From contig NZ_CATNLZ010000023.1 of NCBI RefSeq assembly GCF_950101795.1, positions 310,001-374,000 on the forward strand: 64,000 nt of DNA, in the 5' to 3' direction. Of the stretch, positions 27,068-35,436 are shown in pieces (the stretch's first letter is position 1; each line of letters begins with the position of its first letter). The DNA is from Nocardioides sp. T2.26MG-1 (GTDB lineage Bacteria; Actinomycetota; Actinomycetes; Propionibacteriales; Nocardioidaceae). The position numbers and the translations under genes are program-made. Below the pieces are notes generated by a model. The model did not search any database. It saw only the letters and a list, made by a program, of their open reading frames with translations, and had not been told where the DNA came from.

Positions 27068-27468
27068 CCGTCCGGTTCCCGGTCGCCCGGGAGGTCGCCT
27101 TCGACTACCTCGCGGACCCGCGGAACCGTCCCGAGTGGCAGTCGAGCCTGGCCCGGGTCGAGGACGTCGATGGCGAAGTGCGGGTCGGCCAGACCTGGGT
27201 CGACGTCACCAGGCCCGGCCCGCGGCCGCTGATGGAGACCACCGAGCTGGACCGGCCGCGGCGCTGGTCGGAGCGGGGCACCTGGCGTGGCTTCGCCGCC
27301 GTCCTGACCCTCGACTTCACCGAGGTCGCCGGCGGCTGCGACGTGGTCGCCACCATGCGGGTGACCGGCCGCGGCCTCGCCGCCGTGCCGGCCCGGGCGC
27401 TGGGCGTGCTCGCCCCGCGGGCGGTCCGCTCCGACCTGCGGCGCGCGGCGCGGGCGCTCCGCCGCTGA
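27061..27468 (+). CDS. SRPBCC (START-like) domain protein
   Basis: 135 residues with the helix-grip pattern of polyketide cyclase/START-like proteins: REVAFDYLADPRNRPEWQSSL at the start, a beta-rich middle (METTELDRPRRWSERGTW), and a C-terminal helix. These bind hydrophobic ligands in a cavity. The GTG start overlaps the end of purC by 7 nt, indicating translational coupling. No link to purine metabolism is known. The next gene, on the opposite strand, ends 10 nt away. Confidence 0.7.
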   Translation: MVAVRFPVAREVAFDYLADPRNRPEWQSSLARVEDVDGEVRVGQTWVDVTRPGPRPLMETTELDRPRRWSERGTWRGFAAVLTLDFTEVAGGCDVVATMRVTGRGLAAVPARALGVLAPRAVRSDLRRAARALRR

Positions 27469-27478
27469 CCCGCCGCGC

Positions 27479-28219
27479 TCACCAGGGGACGGCGCCGGCG
27501 AGGCTGACGAACCGCCCGCTGGGCGTGCCCTCCGGTGCCAGCGCGGCCTCGACGACGACCCGGGCCGCCTCCTCCGCGCTGAGCGGCGCGTCGGCCGCCG
27601 CGGGGGCGAGCCCGGTGCGCACGAACCCCGGGCATACCGACGTCGCGACCAGCCCGGTGCCGGCGAGCTGCTTGGCCAGCGCGATCGTGACGCTGTTGAG
27701 CGCCGCCTTGGAGGCCTGGTAGGCCGGCACCACGGTCCCGTAGTACGGCGACTCCGGGTCGGTCTGGTCGGCCAGCGAGCCCATCGTCGAGGACACGTTG
27801 ACGATCCGGGGCCGGTCGCTGCGGCGCAGCAGCGGCAGGAACGCCTCGAGCACGGCGACGGCGCCGAACACGTTCGTGTCGAACGTCTGCCGGAACAGCC
27901 CCAGGTCCACGACCTCGGCCGCCGGCGTCACCGCCTCGGGCAGGATGCCGGCGTTGTTGACGAGCACGTCGAGCCGGCCGTGGGCGCACTCGACGCGGTG
28001 GGCCGCCGTACGGATGCCGGCGGGGTCCTCCACGTCGAGCCGGAGGGCCTCGGCCCGGTGGCCGTCGGCCCGCAGGTCGGCGGCGACGCGCTCGCCGTCC
28101 TCGAGGCGTCGGGCGCCCACGAGGACGGTCACGTCGTGGTCGGGGTGGGTGGCGAGGGCTCGGGCGGTGGCGAGGCCGAGGCCGCGGGTGGCCCCGGTGA
28201 TGAGAGCGATCGTGGTCAT
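27479..28219 (-). CDS. short-chain dehydrogenase/reductase
   Basis: 246 residues of classical SDR length. TGATRGLGLA (8-17) is the dinucleotide loop, LVNNAG stabilises the sheet, VNVSSTMGSL carries the catalytic serine, and PAYQASKAAL carries the Tyr/Lys pair. It is a cytosolic NAD(P)-dependent oxidoreductase of unknown substrate. ATG at 28219 fits the family N-terminus exactly. It is divergent from the acyl-CoA ligase gene. Confidence 0.9.
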   Translation of the reverse strand: MTTIALITGATRGLGLATARALATHPDHDVTVLVGARRLEDGERVAADLRADGHRAEALRLDVEDPAGIRTAAHRVECAHGRLDVLVNNAGILPEAVTPAAEVVDLGLFRQTFDTNVFGAVAVLEAFLPLLRRSDRPRIVNVSSTMGSLADQTDPESPYYGTVVPAYQASKAALNSVTIALAKQLAGTGLVATSVCPGFVRTGLAPAAADAPLSAEEAARVVVEAALAPEGTPSGRFVSLAGAVPW

Positions 28220-28351
28220 GGCACGAGCCTGCGGGACCGGGGGCCGGGGCGTCCGGCGGGAATCGGACCCGGCGTGACGGTGCCGTGGTGATCGACCACG
28301 TGACCCGTGAGTAGGTTTGGTCCACACCCCGCAGTGATGGAGGCCACGCCC

Positions 28352-29917
28352 ATGACGACGTACAACCTGGCGACCCTGCTCGAGGACGGCGCCGCGTCCT
28401 ACCCCGACCGCACCGCGATCGTGCTCGGCGACACCCGGCTCAGCTACGCCGAGGTCGACACGTTCGCCAACATGGTCGCCAACCTGCTGGTCTCGCGGGG
28501 GATCCGGCCGGGCGACAAGGTCGCGCTGACGTGCCCGAACCTGCCGTACTTCACCGTGGTCTACTTCGGCATCCTCAAGGCCGGGGCCACCGTCGTGCCG
28601 CTCAACGTGCTGCTCAAGGGCCGCGAGGTCGGTTACCACCTGGCCGACTCGGACGCGAAGGCCTACTTCTGCTTCCAGGGCACCCCGGAGCTGCCGATGG
28701 GCGAGGCCGGGCACGCCGGCTTCAACGCCACCGAGGGCTGCGAGCACTTCTTCGTGATCACCGCCGGCCTGGGCGACCCGTCGCCGATCGAAGGTGTCGA
28801 GACGATGGCCCAGGCGATGGGCGGCCAGCCGGGGACGTTCGAGACGGTCGCCACCGACGAGGACGACACCGCGGTGATCCTCTACACGTCCGGCACCACC
28901 GGCCAGCCCAAGGGCGCCGAGCTGCGGCACCGCAACATGCGCGACAACGCGCTGCTCGGCGAGCCGCTGTTCGGCGCCGAGGCCGCCAAGCCCGACACCT
29001 ACCTGTGCGTGCTGCCGCTGTTCCACTCCTTCGGCCAGACGGTCTGCCAGAACGGCGCGTTCGCGTACGGCGGCACCGTGGTGATGCTGCCGCGCTTCGA
29101 GGCGCACGCCGCCCTGGAGCTGATGCTGAAGGAGAGGATCACGTTCTTCGCCGGCGTCCCCACGATGTACTGGGGCCTGCTCGGCGCCCTCGAGGACGGC
29201 GTCGACGTCTCGGCGCTGCGCGACAACCTCCGCGTCGCCGTCGCCGGTGGCTCGGCGCTGCCGGTCGAGGTGCACAAGGAGTTCGAGAAGCGGTTCGGCA
29301 TCACGATCCTCGAGGGCTACGGGCTCTCCGAGACCTCACCCGTGGCGAGCTTCTCCCGGTACGGCCAGCCCGCGCGCCCGGGCTCGATCGGGCTGCCGGT
29401 CCCCGGCGTCGAGATGAAGCTGATCGACCCGCGCTGGCAGGAGGTCGAGGGCCCTGGTGAGCATGGCGAGATCGGCGAGATCGCGATCAAGGGCCACAAC
29501 GTCATGAAGGGCTACTACAACCGGCCCGAGGCGACCGAGGAGGTCATCCAGGACGGGTGGTTCCGCTCCGGCGACCTGGCCCGCCGCGACGAGGACGGCT
29601 GGTACTACATCGTCGACCGCTCCAAGGACATGATCATCCGCGGCGGCTACAACGTGTACCCCCGCGAGATCGAGGAGGTGCTGCTCACCCACCCGGCCGT
29701 CTCGCTGGCGGCGGTGATCGGCGTACCGGACGAGAGCCACGGCGAGGAGATCAAGGCGGTGGTCATCAAGGCCCCGGGGGCCGAGATCACCGAGGCCGAG
29801 CTGGTCGCGTGGGGCAAGGAGCAGATGGCGGCGTACAAGTACCCGCGCCACGTCGAGTTCGTCGACTCGCTGCCGATGACGTCCACCGGCAAGATCCTCA
29901 AGCGCGAGCTGAGCTAG
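28352..29917 (+). CDS. long-chain fatty acid-CoA ligase (AMP-forming)
   Basis: 521 residues of the ANL superfamily. The P-loop YTSGTTGQPKGAE begins near residue 177, YGLSETSPV is motif A5, SGDLARRDEDGWYYIVDR is the hinge region, and the adenylation lysine is in STGKILKREL near the end. It activates a carboxylic acid, probably a fatty acid, to its acyl-CoA. GGAGG at about 28340 precedes ATG 28352 with good spacing; ATG 28337 is an alternative. A triple repeat hairpin follows the stop. Confidence 0.9.
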   Translation: MTTYNLATLLEDGAASYPDRTAIVLGDTRLSYAEVDTFANMVANLLVSRGIRPGDKVALTCPNLPYFTVVYFGILKAGATVVPLNVLLKGREVGYHLADSDAKAYFCFQGTPELPMGEAGHAGFNATEGCEHFFVITAGLGDPSPIEGVETMAQAMGGQPGTFETVATDEDDTAVILYTSGTTGQPKGAELRHRNMRDNALLGEPLFGAEAAKPDTYLCVLPLFHSFGQTVCQNGAFAYGGTVVMLPRFEAHAALELMLKERITFFAGVPTMYWGLLGALEDGVDVSALRDNLRVAVAGGSALPVEVHKEFEKRFGITILEGYGLSETSPVASFSRYGQPARPGSIGLPVPGVEMKLIDPRWQEVEGPGEHGEIGEIAIKGHNVMKGYYNRPEATEEVIQDGWFRSGDLARRDEDGWYYIVDRSKDMIIRGGYNVYPREIEEVLLTHPAVSLAAVIGVPDESHGEEIKAVVIKAPGAEITEAELVAWGKEQMAAYKYPRHVEFVDSLPMTSTGKILKRELS

Positions 29918-29920
29918 CGC

Positions 29921-30069
29921 GCTGGGGTGGTTTCGAGGCTCGGGCCTAGCGGCCCTCGCACCTCAACCACCGATGCTGGGGTGGTTTCGAGGCTCGGGCC
30001 TAGCGGCCCTCGCACCTCAACCACCGACGTCGGTGGTTGAGGTGCGAGCTTGCGAGCCTCGAAACCACC
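29921..30069. repeat. GGTTGAGG/CCTCGAAACC repeats, locus 3 (two tandem, one inverted)
   Basis: Two identical 53-bp copies (29921-29973 and 29975-30027) starting GCTGGGGTGGTTTCGAGG are followed by an inverted element (30031-30069) starting CGGTGGTTGAGGTGCGAG. The second copy and the inverted one can form a long hairpin with a very short loop, between two convergent genes, and would act as a bidirectional terminator. Confidence 0.8.
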
Positions 30070-30081
30070 ACCACGGCCCGC

Positions 30082-30585
30082 CTACGCGAACGGGTCCGGC
30101 AGGGCCCCGGGCAGCTTGGCCAGCAGCTCGCGAGCCTGGGCGGCGACCTTGTGCTCGACGAGCACCTCGTACTTGGTGGCGACCACCTGGGTGACCGAGG
30201 AGAAGTCCCGCTGGCCGCGGGTGAAGGCGTAGCCGATCAGCGCCCAGATCAGCCCGAAGACCGCGCCGAACAGCATCGTGGACACGATCATCGCGACCGC
30301 GTTCTCGTCGACGAAGATCGCGAACACCAACCCCACGAACAGGCCGAGCCACAGGCCCGACAGCACGCCGCCGAGGGCGACCCGGCCGGTGGTGAGCCGG
30401 CCGGTGATCCGCTCGACCCGCTTGAGGTCGGTGCCGACGATCATCAGGTGCTGCACCGGGAAGTGGTTGTCGGAGAGGAAGTCGACGGTCTTCTGGGCCG
30501 CCGCGTAGTCGTCGTAGACGGCGAGGGACTGGGGGAACTCCAGCTTCAGCGGGGAGGCGCCCGGCATCGGGGTGCGCATGCTCAT
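30082..30585 (-). CDS. general stress protein (YflT/GSP17M-like) membrane protein
   Basis: 167 residues. The N-terminal part (LAVYDDYAAAQKTVDFLSDNHFPVQHLMIVG) matches the general-stress-protein 17M-like domain. Two membrane segments follow (about 70-92 and 96-118), the first glycine-rich (GVLSGLWLGLFVGLVF), then a short hydrophilic tail. The function is unknown; related genes belong to stress regulons. A CACACT hexamer lies 6 nt before the ATG, so it is likely leaderless. It is divergent from purS with 58 bp between the starts. Confidence 0.78.
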   Translation of the reverse strand: MSMRTPMPGASPLKLEFPQSLAVYDDYAAAQKTVDFLSDNHFPVQHLMIVGTDLKRVERITGRLTTGRVALGGVLSGLWLGLFVGLVFAIFVDENAVAMIVSTMLFGAVFGLIWALIGYAFTRGQRDFSSVTQVVATKYEVLVEHKVAAQARELLAKLPGALPDPFA

Positions 30586-30631
30586 GCGTCCAGTGTGGCG
30601 CAGCCGCCCAGGACCGTCGGTGACGACGCCC

Positions 30632-30637
30632 TACACT
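30632..30637 (+). promoter_or_regulatory. -10 hexamer of purSQ (leaderless)
   Basis: TACACT lies 6 nt before the GTG start of purS and would drive purS, purQ and the DUF3817 gene. Confidence 0.65.
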
Positions 30638-30643
30638 TGCGGC

Positions 30644-30928
30644 GTGCCGCGCGTAGTCGTCGATGTCATGCCCAAGCCCGAGATCCTCGATCCCCAGGGC
30701 AAGGCCGTCCTCGGTGCCCTGCCCCGCCTGGGGTTCAGCGGCGTCACCGACGTCCGCCAGGGCAAGCGGTTCGAGCTCGAGGTCGCCGGTGAGCTCACCG
30801 ACGAGGTCCTCGAGCAGGTCCGCCAGATGGCGGAGACGCTGCTGTCCAACCCGGTGATCGAGGACTTCACGGTCTCCGTCGAGACCACCCCGGACGCCGT
30901 GGAGACGGTCGCGGGGCCGGCGTCGTGA
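30644..30928 (+). CDS. purS: phosphoribosylformylglycinamidine synthase subunit PurS
   Basis: A 94-residue subunit that bridges PurL and PurQ and helps channel ammonia in FGAM synthetase. The family pattern [18 protein letters not shown] at the N-terminus and [14 protein letters not shown] are clear. The GTG start has a -10 hexamer 6 nt upstream. Its stop overlaps the purQ start by 4 nt (GTGA), which ties the two subunits' translation together. Confidence 0.93.
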   Translation: MPRVVVDVMPKPEILDPQGKAVLGALPRLGFSGVTDVRQGKRFELEVAGELTDEVLEQVRQMAETLLSNPVIEDFTVSVETTPDAVETVAGPAS

Positions 30929-31593
30929 AGGTCGGGGTCGTCACCTTCCCCGGCTCCCTCGACGACGTCGACGCCCAGCGCGCGGTCCGGGTCGCCGACC
31001 ACGAGGCGGTCGCGCTCTGGCACGGCGACCACGACCTGTGCGGCGTCGACGCGGTGATCCTGCCGGGCGGCTTCTCGTACGGCGACTACCTGCGCTGCGG
31101 AGCGATCTCCCGCTTCTCCCCGGTGATGGCGGAGGTGATCGAGGCCGCGCGTCGCGGGATGCCCGTGCTCGGCATCTGCAACGGCTTCCAGATCCTGTGC
31201 GAGTCCCACCTGCTGCCGGGTGCGCTGATCCGCAACGACCACCGCAAGTTCGTGTGCCGCGACCAGCGGCTGCGCATCGAGAACACCAGCACGCGGTGGA
31301 CCTCGTCGTACGCCCCGGGCGCCGAGATCACCGTCCCGCTCAAGAACGGCGAGGGCGGCTTCGTCGCCGACGCCGAGACCCTCGACCGGCTCGAGGGGGA
31401 GGGCCAGGTCGTGGCGCGCTACCTCGACGGCAACCCCAACGGCTCGCTGCGCGACATCGCGGGCGTGACCAACGCGCGCGGCAACGTCGTCGGACTGATG
31501 CCGCACCCCGAGCACGCGGTGGAGTCGCTCACCGGCCCCGGCACCGACGGTCTCGGGTTCTTCACCAGCCTCGTGGAGCGTGTGCTCGCGTGA
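30925..31593 (+). CDS. purQ: FGAM synthase glutaminase subunit PurQ
   Basis: 222 residues of the class I glutamine amidotransferase family; it supplies ammonia to PurL. The nucleophile cysteine is in [10 protein letters not shown], and the His/Glu of the triad are in [24 protein letters not shown] is the PurQ signature. GTG start overlaps purS, and its stop overlaps the DUF3817 start, so three genes form a coupled operon. purL lies about 12 kb downstream. Confidence 0.97.
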   Translation: MKVGVVTFPGSLDDVDAQRAVRVADHEAVALWHGDHDLCGVDAVILPGGFSYGDYLRCGAISRFSPVMAEVIEAARRGMPVLGICNGFQILCESHLLPGALIRNDHRKFVCRDQRLRIENTSTRWTSSYAPGAEITVPLKNGEGGFVADAETLDRLEGEGQVVARYLDGNPNGSLRDIAGVTNARGNVVGLMPHPEHAVESLTGPGTDGLGFFTSLVERVLA

Positions 31594-32036
31594 CCCCACT
31601 GCGACTCTTCCGTCGGCTGGCGCTCGCCGAGGCGGTGACCTGGGCGCTGCTGCTCGGCGGCATGGTCCTCAAGTACGTCACCGAGACCACCGAGCTCGGG
31701 GTTCGGGTCTTCGGCATGGTGCACGGCATCGTGTTCGTGGCCTACTGCCTGACGACGGTCCTGGTGGCCGTGGACCAGCGCTGGACGGTACGCCGGCTGC
31801 TGCTCGGCCTGGCCGCGTCGGTGCCGCCGTTCGCGACCGTGCTCTTCGAGCGCTACGCCGAGGCCCGGCACGGTCTCGGCGACACCTGGCGGCTGCGGAC
31901 CTCCGTGCCGGCCGGGCGGGTGGACCGGGTCGCCGGCTGGCTGTTGCGCAACCCGCGGCACGGCACGCTCGCCGGGCTCGTCGCGGTCGGTGCCCTGACC
32001 GGTGTGGCGCTGCTCGTCGGGCCGCCGGCCGGCTGA
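31590..32036 (+). CDS. DUF3817 membrane protein
   Basis: 148 residues. [20 protein letters not shown] and the following [19 protein letters not shown] match the DUF3817 domain of small actinobacterial membrane proteins with three helices. A fourth hydrophobic segment is at the C-terminus. Function is unknown. It starts with GTG overlapping the purQ stop by 4 nt and ends 4 nt before the end of the convergent fusion gene. Confidence 0.8.
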   Translation: MTPLRLFRRLALAEAVTWALLLGGMVLKYVTETTELGVRVFGMVHGIVFVAYCLTTVLVAVDQRWTVRRLLLGLAASVPPFATVLFERYAEARHGLGDTWRLRTSVPAGRVDRVAGWLLRNPRHGTLAGLVAVGALTGVALLVGPPAG

Positions 32037-32040
32037 GGGG

Positions 32041-34191
32041 CTACAGGAGGCCGGAGAGCAGGCGAGCAGCCCGCGCGGCGCCGTCCGTCTCGACGGGCCG
32101 GTAGTCCACGTCGCGCCCGAGCTCCTTGACGATCGCCTCCGCGAGACCGCCCGGGTCGAGGGCGTCGGCGTAGTCGACGCAGGTGCCGGCACGGTAGCGC
32201 TCGAGCCGGTGCCGAACGTGCAGGTTCTGCTCGAAGTGGCGCCGCAGCGGGACGTAGAGGAACGGCTTGCGCAGTGCGGTCAGCTCCATGCAGGTCGTCA
32301 GCCCTCCCTGCACCACCGCGACGTCGCAGGCAGCGAGGTGGGCCGCCAGGTCGGGCAGATAGCCCCGGACGGTCGCGCCTCGACGGCGCGGCAGCGCGCC
32401 GGGGTCGATCCGCGGACCGGTGACGACGACGAAGCGCAGGTCGGGCGCCAGCCGTCGGGCCAGGGGCACGGCGTCCAGGATCCGCCGCAGCAAGGGCAGC
32501 CCGACGCCGGAGCCACCCACGGTGACCACGCAGACCCGCTCGTCGGGGTGGTAGCCCAGGCGGGCGCGCGCCTCCTCTGCCTCGCCGTACCGGGCCGGGT
32601 CGAAGCCGGTGACGTAGCCGGCGAAGTCGAAGGTGTCCTCGGTCCACTCGCGGATCCCCGGCAGGCCCGGCCCGAACGGGTCGGTGACGACGTCCTCCGG
32701 ATCCCCGACGAAGATCGACCGGTCGCGCAGCCACGGGTGCCGGGCGCGCTGCTCGATCATCTCCGCGTTGACGTCGGCGGTGAGCGTGACCTCCCGGTCA
32801 CCGCCCTCCGGCATCGGCAGCCAGCCGACGAAGTCGGTGAACCACGCGTACGCCGAGCGCTTCAGCTCGGGGTTCTCGTGGAGGAAGTGGTCCACGTCCC
32901 AGGCCTCGTCGCCGATCACCAGGTCGTAGGACTCGCACTCGAGCAGCTCGTCGAAGACCATGAAGTTGTTGACCAGGATCTCGTCCATGCGCCGGATCGC
33001 CTGGAACGCGTGCAGGTCGTGCTCGCCGGCCTCGTGCTCGACGTGGCCGGACTCGTTGGCCAGGTGCCGCGAGGCAGGGTGGACGTGCTCCCCGCGGTCG
33101 GTGAGCACCCGGGTCACGGGATCCTGGGCCAGCCAGTCGATCCGGAGGTCGGGGTGCAGGGCGCGCAGCTCGTCGGCCACGGCGAGGTCCCGCCGTGCGT
33201 GGCCCAGCCCGATCGGTGAGGAGAGGTAGAGCGCCCGCTTGCCGCGGCGCGCCGGCCGGATCCAGGTCCGGGTCGCCGGCTGCGGGGCGACCGCCTCGAC
33301 GAAGCGCCGGATCTCGTGGTTGACCAAGACCGGGTCGCGCGCCATCGGCCCGTGCCCGCAGCCCTCCGCGAGCACCAGTGCCCCGCCGGTGAGCTCGGCG
33401 AGCCGGGCCCCGATGGCCGGGGGACGGATGTGGTCCTCGGTTCCGTGCAGGACCGTGACCGGGCAGCGCACCCGGGCGCACAACGGCTCCAGGCTGGTGC
33501 AGGTCGCGCCGTCGCAGCCCAACCGTCCGGCGGTGGTGTCGACGAGCGTCGCGGGGGAGAGGTCGAGACCCCAGGCGACGGCGTCCTCGATCTGCTTCGT
33601 CGAGTGCGGCTCGGGGTACATCTCGCCGAAGAAGAAGTGCAGGAAGTCCTCGTAGCCTCCCTCGAGCCAGTGGTGCCGGTTGTACTTCGCCCAGCCGCGG
33701 GCGTGCGGAGGGCGCACGTCCCAGACGAACTCGTCGCGGTGCGCGTCCGGGATGTCGAAGCCGCAGGCCGGGGCGATCGCGAAGAGGCCCTGCACCCGGT
33801 CGGGTCGCTCGGCCGCGACGTGGACCGAGTACGCACCCCCGCACGAGAGCGAGACGAGCACGGCTCGGTCCACGCCGGCCGCGTCCATGACCGCCACGGT
33901 GTCGGCGGCGTACTGCTCGTTGGTGTACGCCGCCGCACCGACCGGCCGGCTCGAGGCGCCGCTGCCGCGCCCGTCGAAGGTGATCACCCGGTAGTGCCGC
34001 GCGAGGTACGGCACCTGGGCCTTCCACACCCGGGACGGCACGATCGACCAGGTCGGCATCATCACCAGCGTGGTCGGCCCGCGCCCGTAGGAGGCCCACG
34101 CCAAGCAGACACCGTCGCGCTCGGCGGTGCCCGTCGTGTCGGGCAGCCGTGCCCTGCTGGCGTGGTCTGCTGCGTCGCCGTACCTGTCCAT
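32041..34191 (-). CDS. alpha/beta-hydrolase and MurG-like glycosyltransferase fusion
   Basis: A 716-residue two-domain protein. Residues 25-300 are an alpha/beta hydrolase with the triad S116 (VSLSCGG), D253 (HGTEDHIRPP) and H280 (EGCGHG). Residues 318-716 resemble a GT-B glycosyltransferase of the MurG/UGT type: an N-terminal SSPIGLGHARRDLAVA loop and a C-terminal VVQGGLTTCMELTALRKP donor-site motif. It probably transfers a sugar to a small molecule and hydrolyses an ester or lactone on it. It lies 26 nt after a methyltransferase gene (same operon) and opposite a large LAL regulator. The fusion is uncommon. Its nearest parts may be involved in a small natural-product or signal pathway; substrate unknown. 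Confidence 0.8.
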   Translation of the reverse strand: MDRYGDAADHASRARLPDTTGTAERDGVCLAWASYGRGPTTLVMMPTWSIVPSRVWKAQVPYLARHYRVITFDGRGSGASSRPVGAAAYTNEQYAADTVAVMDAAGVDRAVLVSLSCGGAYSVHVAAERPDRVQGLFAIAPACGFDIPDAHRDEFVWDVRPPHARGWAKYNRHHWLEGGYEDFLHFFFGEMYPEPHSTKQIEDAVAWGLDLSPATLVDTTAGRLGCDGATCTSLEPLCARVRCPVTVLHGTEDHIRPPAIGARLAELTGGALVLAEGCGHGPMARDPVLVNHEIRRFVEAVAPQPATRTWIRPARRGKRALYLSSPIGLGHARRDLAVADELRALHPDLRIDWLAQDPVTRVLTDRGEHVHPASRHLANESGHVEHEAGEHDLHAFQAIRRMDEILVNNFMVFDELLECESYDLVIGDEAWDVDHFLHENPELKRSAYAWFTDFVGWLPMPEGGDREVTLTADVNAEMIEQRARHPWLRDRSIFVGDPEDVVTDPFGPGLPGIREWTEDTFDFAGYVTGFDPARYGEAEEARARLGYHPDERVCVVTVGGSGVGLPLLRRILDAVPLARRLAPDLRFVVVTGPRIDPGALPRRRGATVRGYLPDLAAHLAACDVAVVQGGLTTCMELTALRKPFLYVPLRRHFEQNLHVRHRLERYRAGTCVDYADALDPGGLAEAIVKELGRDVDYRPVETDGAARAARLLSGLL

Positions 34192-34217
34192 CGCTGCTCC
34201 CGGTCAGGCGATCGCAC

Positions 34218-35312
34218 TCACTTGCGGATCTCGAGCACGTTGTTGAACGGTGTCTGGGCCGCGATCCGGAACCTGGAGAACCCGGCGGCGGTGACGATGT
34301 CGTTGATCCGAGCCGGGCCGGCCTGGGTGCCGATCGCGAGGCCGACGTCCTGGGACAGCGACGACGGCGTGCACAGCAGGGTCGAGAACCCATAGTAGGC
34401 ACGGCCGATGGGGTTGAGGTTGTCCTCGATCCGGTCGCCGGCGGCCGGCTCGACGACCATCCACGTGCCGTCGTCCGCGAGCAGGTCGTGGACCCGGCGG
34501 GCCGCGCCGACCGGATCCCCCATGTCGTGCAGCGCGTCGAAGGTCGTGACCAGATCATAGGGACCACCGGTGGTGCCGGTGGCCGGCGTGACCTCGAAGC
34601 CGATCCGGTCGGCTCCGAGTCCGGCGTCGACGGCCCGCTGACGGGCCGTGGCGACGGAGGCGGCGTGCGCGTCGGAGCCGACGAACGTCGAGGCGGGGTA
34701 GGCCTGGGCCATCAGGATCGTGGAGGACCCGTGCCCGGCGCCGAGGTCGTGCACGCGGGCGCCACGCTCGAGCTTGTCGACCACCCCGTCGAGGGCCGGC
34801 AGCCACGTCGACACGAGGTTGGTGGCGTAGCCGGGCCGGAAGAACCGCTCGCAGCCATCGTGGACGTCGCTGTTGTGGTCGCCCCAGCCGAGCCCGTCAC
34901 CGTCGCGCGCGAGGTCGAAGATCCGAGGTGCGTCGCAGACCGTGCCGAACGCGATCTGGAAGAACCCGGGCAGGAACGCCGGGCTGGTCTCGTCGGTCAG
35001 CGCGACGGCGTGTTCCGCGGGCAGGGTGTACGTGCCGCTGTCCGGGTCGTACTCGACGAACCCGCCCGCCGCCTGGGCGTTGAGCCACTCGGCGGCGTAC
35101 CGCTCGCCGGTGCCGGTCAGCTCGGCCAGGCGAGCGGCGGCGAGCGGGCCGTGACCGGCGAGGGCGCGGTAGTAGCCGAGCCGGTCGCCCATCACGACCA
35201 GGGCGCAGTTGAGGGTGGCCCCGACCTCGCCGACGGCACGGAACACGAAGTCCATGAGGGCGGCCTCGTCGATCGGCGGGACGGTCGTGGGGTGGTCGGT
35301 GGTGGTGGTCAT
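34218..35312 (-). CDS. SAM-dependent methyltransferase with N-terminal winged helix
   Basis: 364 residues. The N-terminus (about 15-100) looks like the dimerisation/winged-helix domain of O-methyltransferases. The Rossmann domain has VHDLGAGHGSST (187-198) as motif I and VTTFDALHDMGDP as the acidic motif. It resembles mycobacterial small-molecule methyltransferases of unknown substrate. AGGAG lies 6 nt before the ATG. It is the first gene of an operon with the hydrolase-glycosyltransferase fusion, divergent from a LAL regulator that probably controls both. Confidence 0.85.
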   Translation of the reverse strand: MTTTTDHPTTVPPIDEAALMDFVFRAVGEVGATLNCALVVMGDRLGYYRALAGHGPLAAARLAELTGTGERYAAEWLNAQAAGGFVEYDPDSGTYTLPAEHAVALTDETSPAFLPGFFQIAFGTVCDAPRIFDLARDGDGLGWGDHNSDVHDGCERFFRPGYATNLVSTWLPALDGVVDKLERGARVHDLGAGHGSSTILMAQAYPASTFVGSDAHAASVATARQRAVDAGLGADRIGFEVTPATGTTGGPYDLVTTFDALHDMGDPVGAARRVHDLLADDGTWMVVEPAAGDRIEDNLNPIGRAYYGFSTLLCTPSSLSQDVGLAIGTQAGPARINDIVTAAGFSRFRIAAQTPFNNVLEIRK

Positions 35313-35436
35313 GCCGGACTCCTGGGATCGGTCCCGGCCGAGTGCCGGGTGGGTGGTCCGACCCTGCGACCCACGGTTCCGGTGTCGCATCCGGTGGCCC
35401 CCCTAGTCACCGCCCGCGGCACTACGATCACGGTCC
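35313..35436. promoter_or_regulatory. divergent promoter region, methyltransferase operon / LAL regulator
   Basis: Contains TACGAT (35423-35428), 8 nt before the regulator ATG, and short inverted motifs (TGGGT and ACCCA about 14 bp apart near 35350-35373). The LuxR-type HTH of the regulator would be expected to bind here. Confidence 0.5.

Noticed and set aside
29921..30069. CRISPR array
   Set aside because: Only two direct copies separated by 1 bp and one inverted copy; no spacers and no cas genes. It belongs to the dispersed repeat family.
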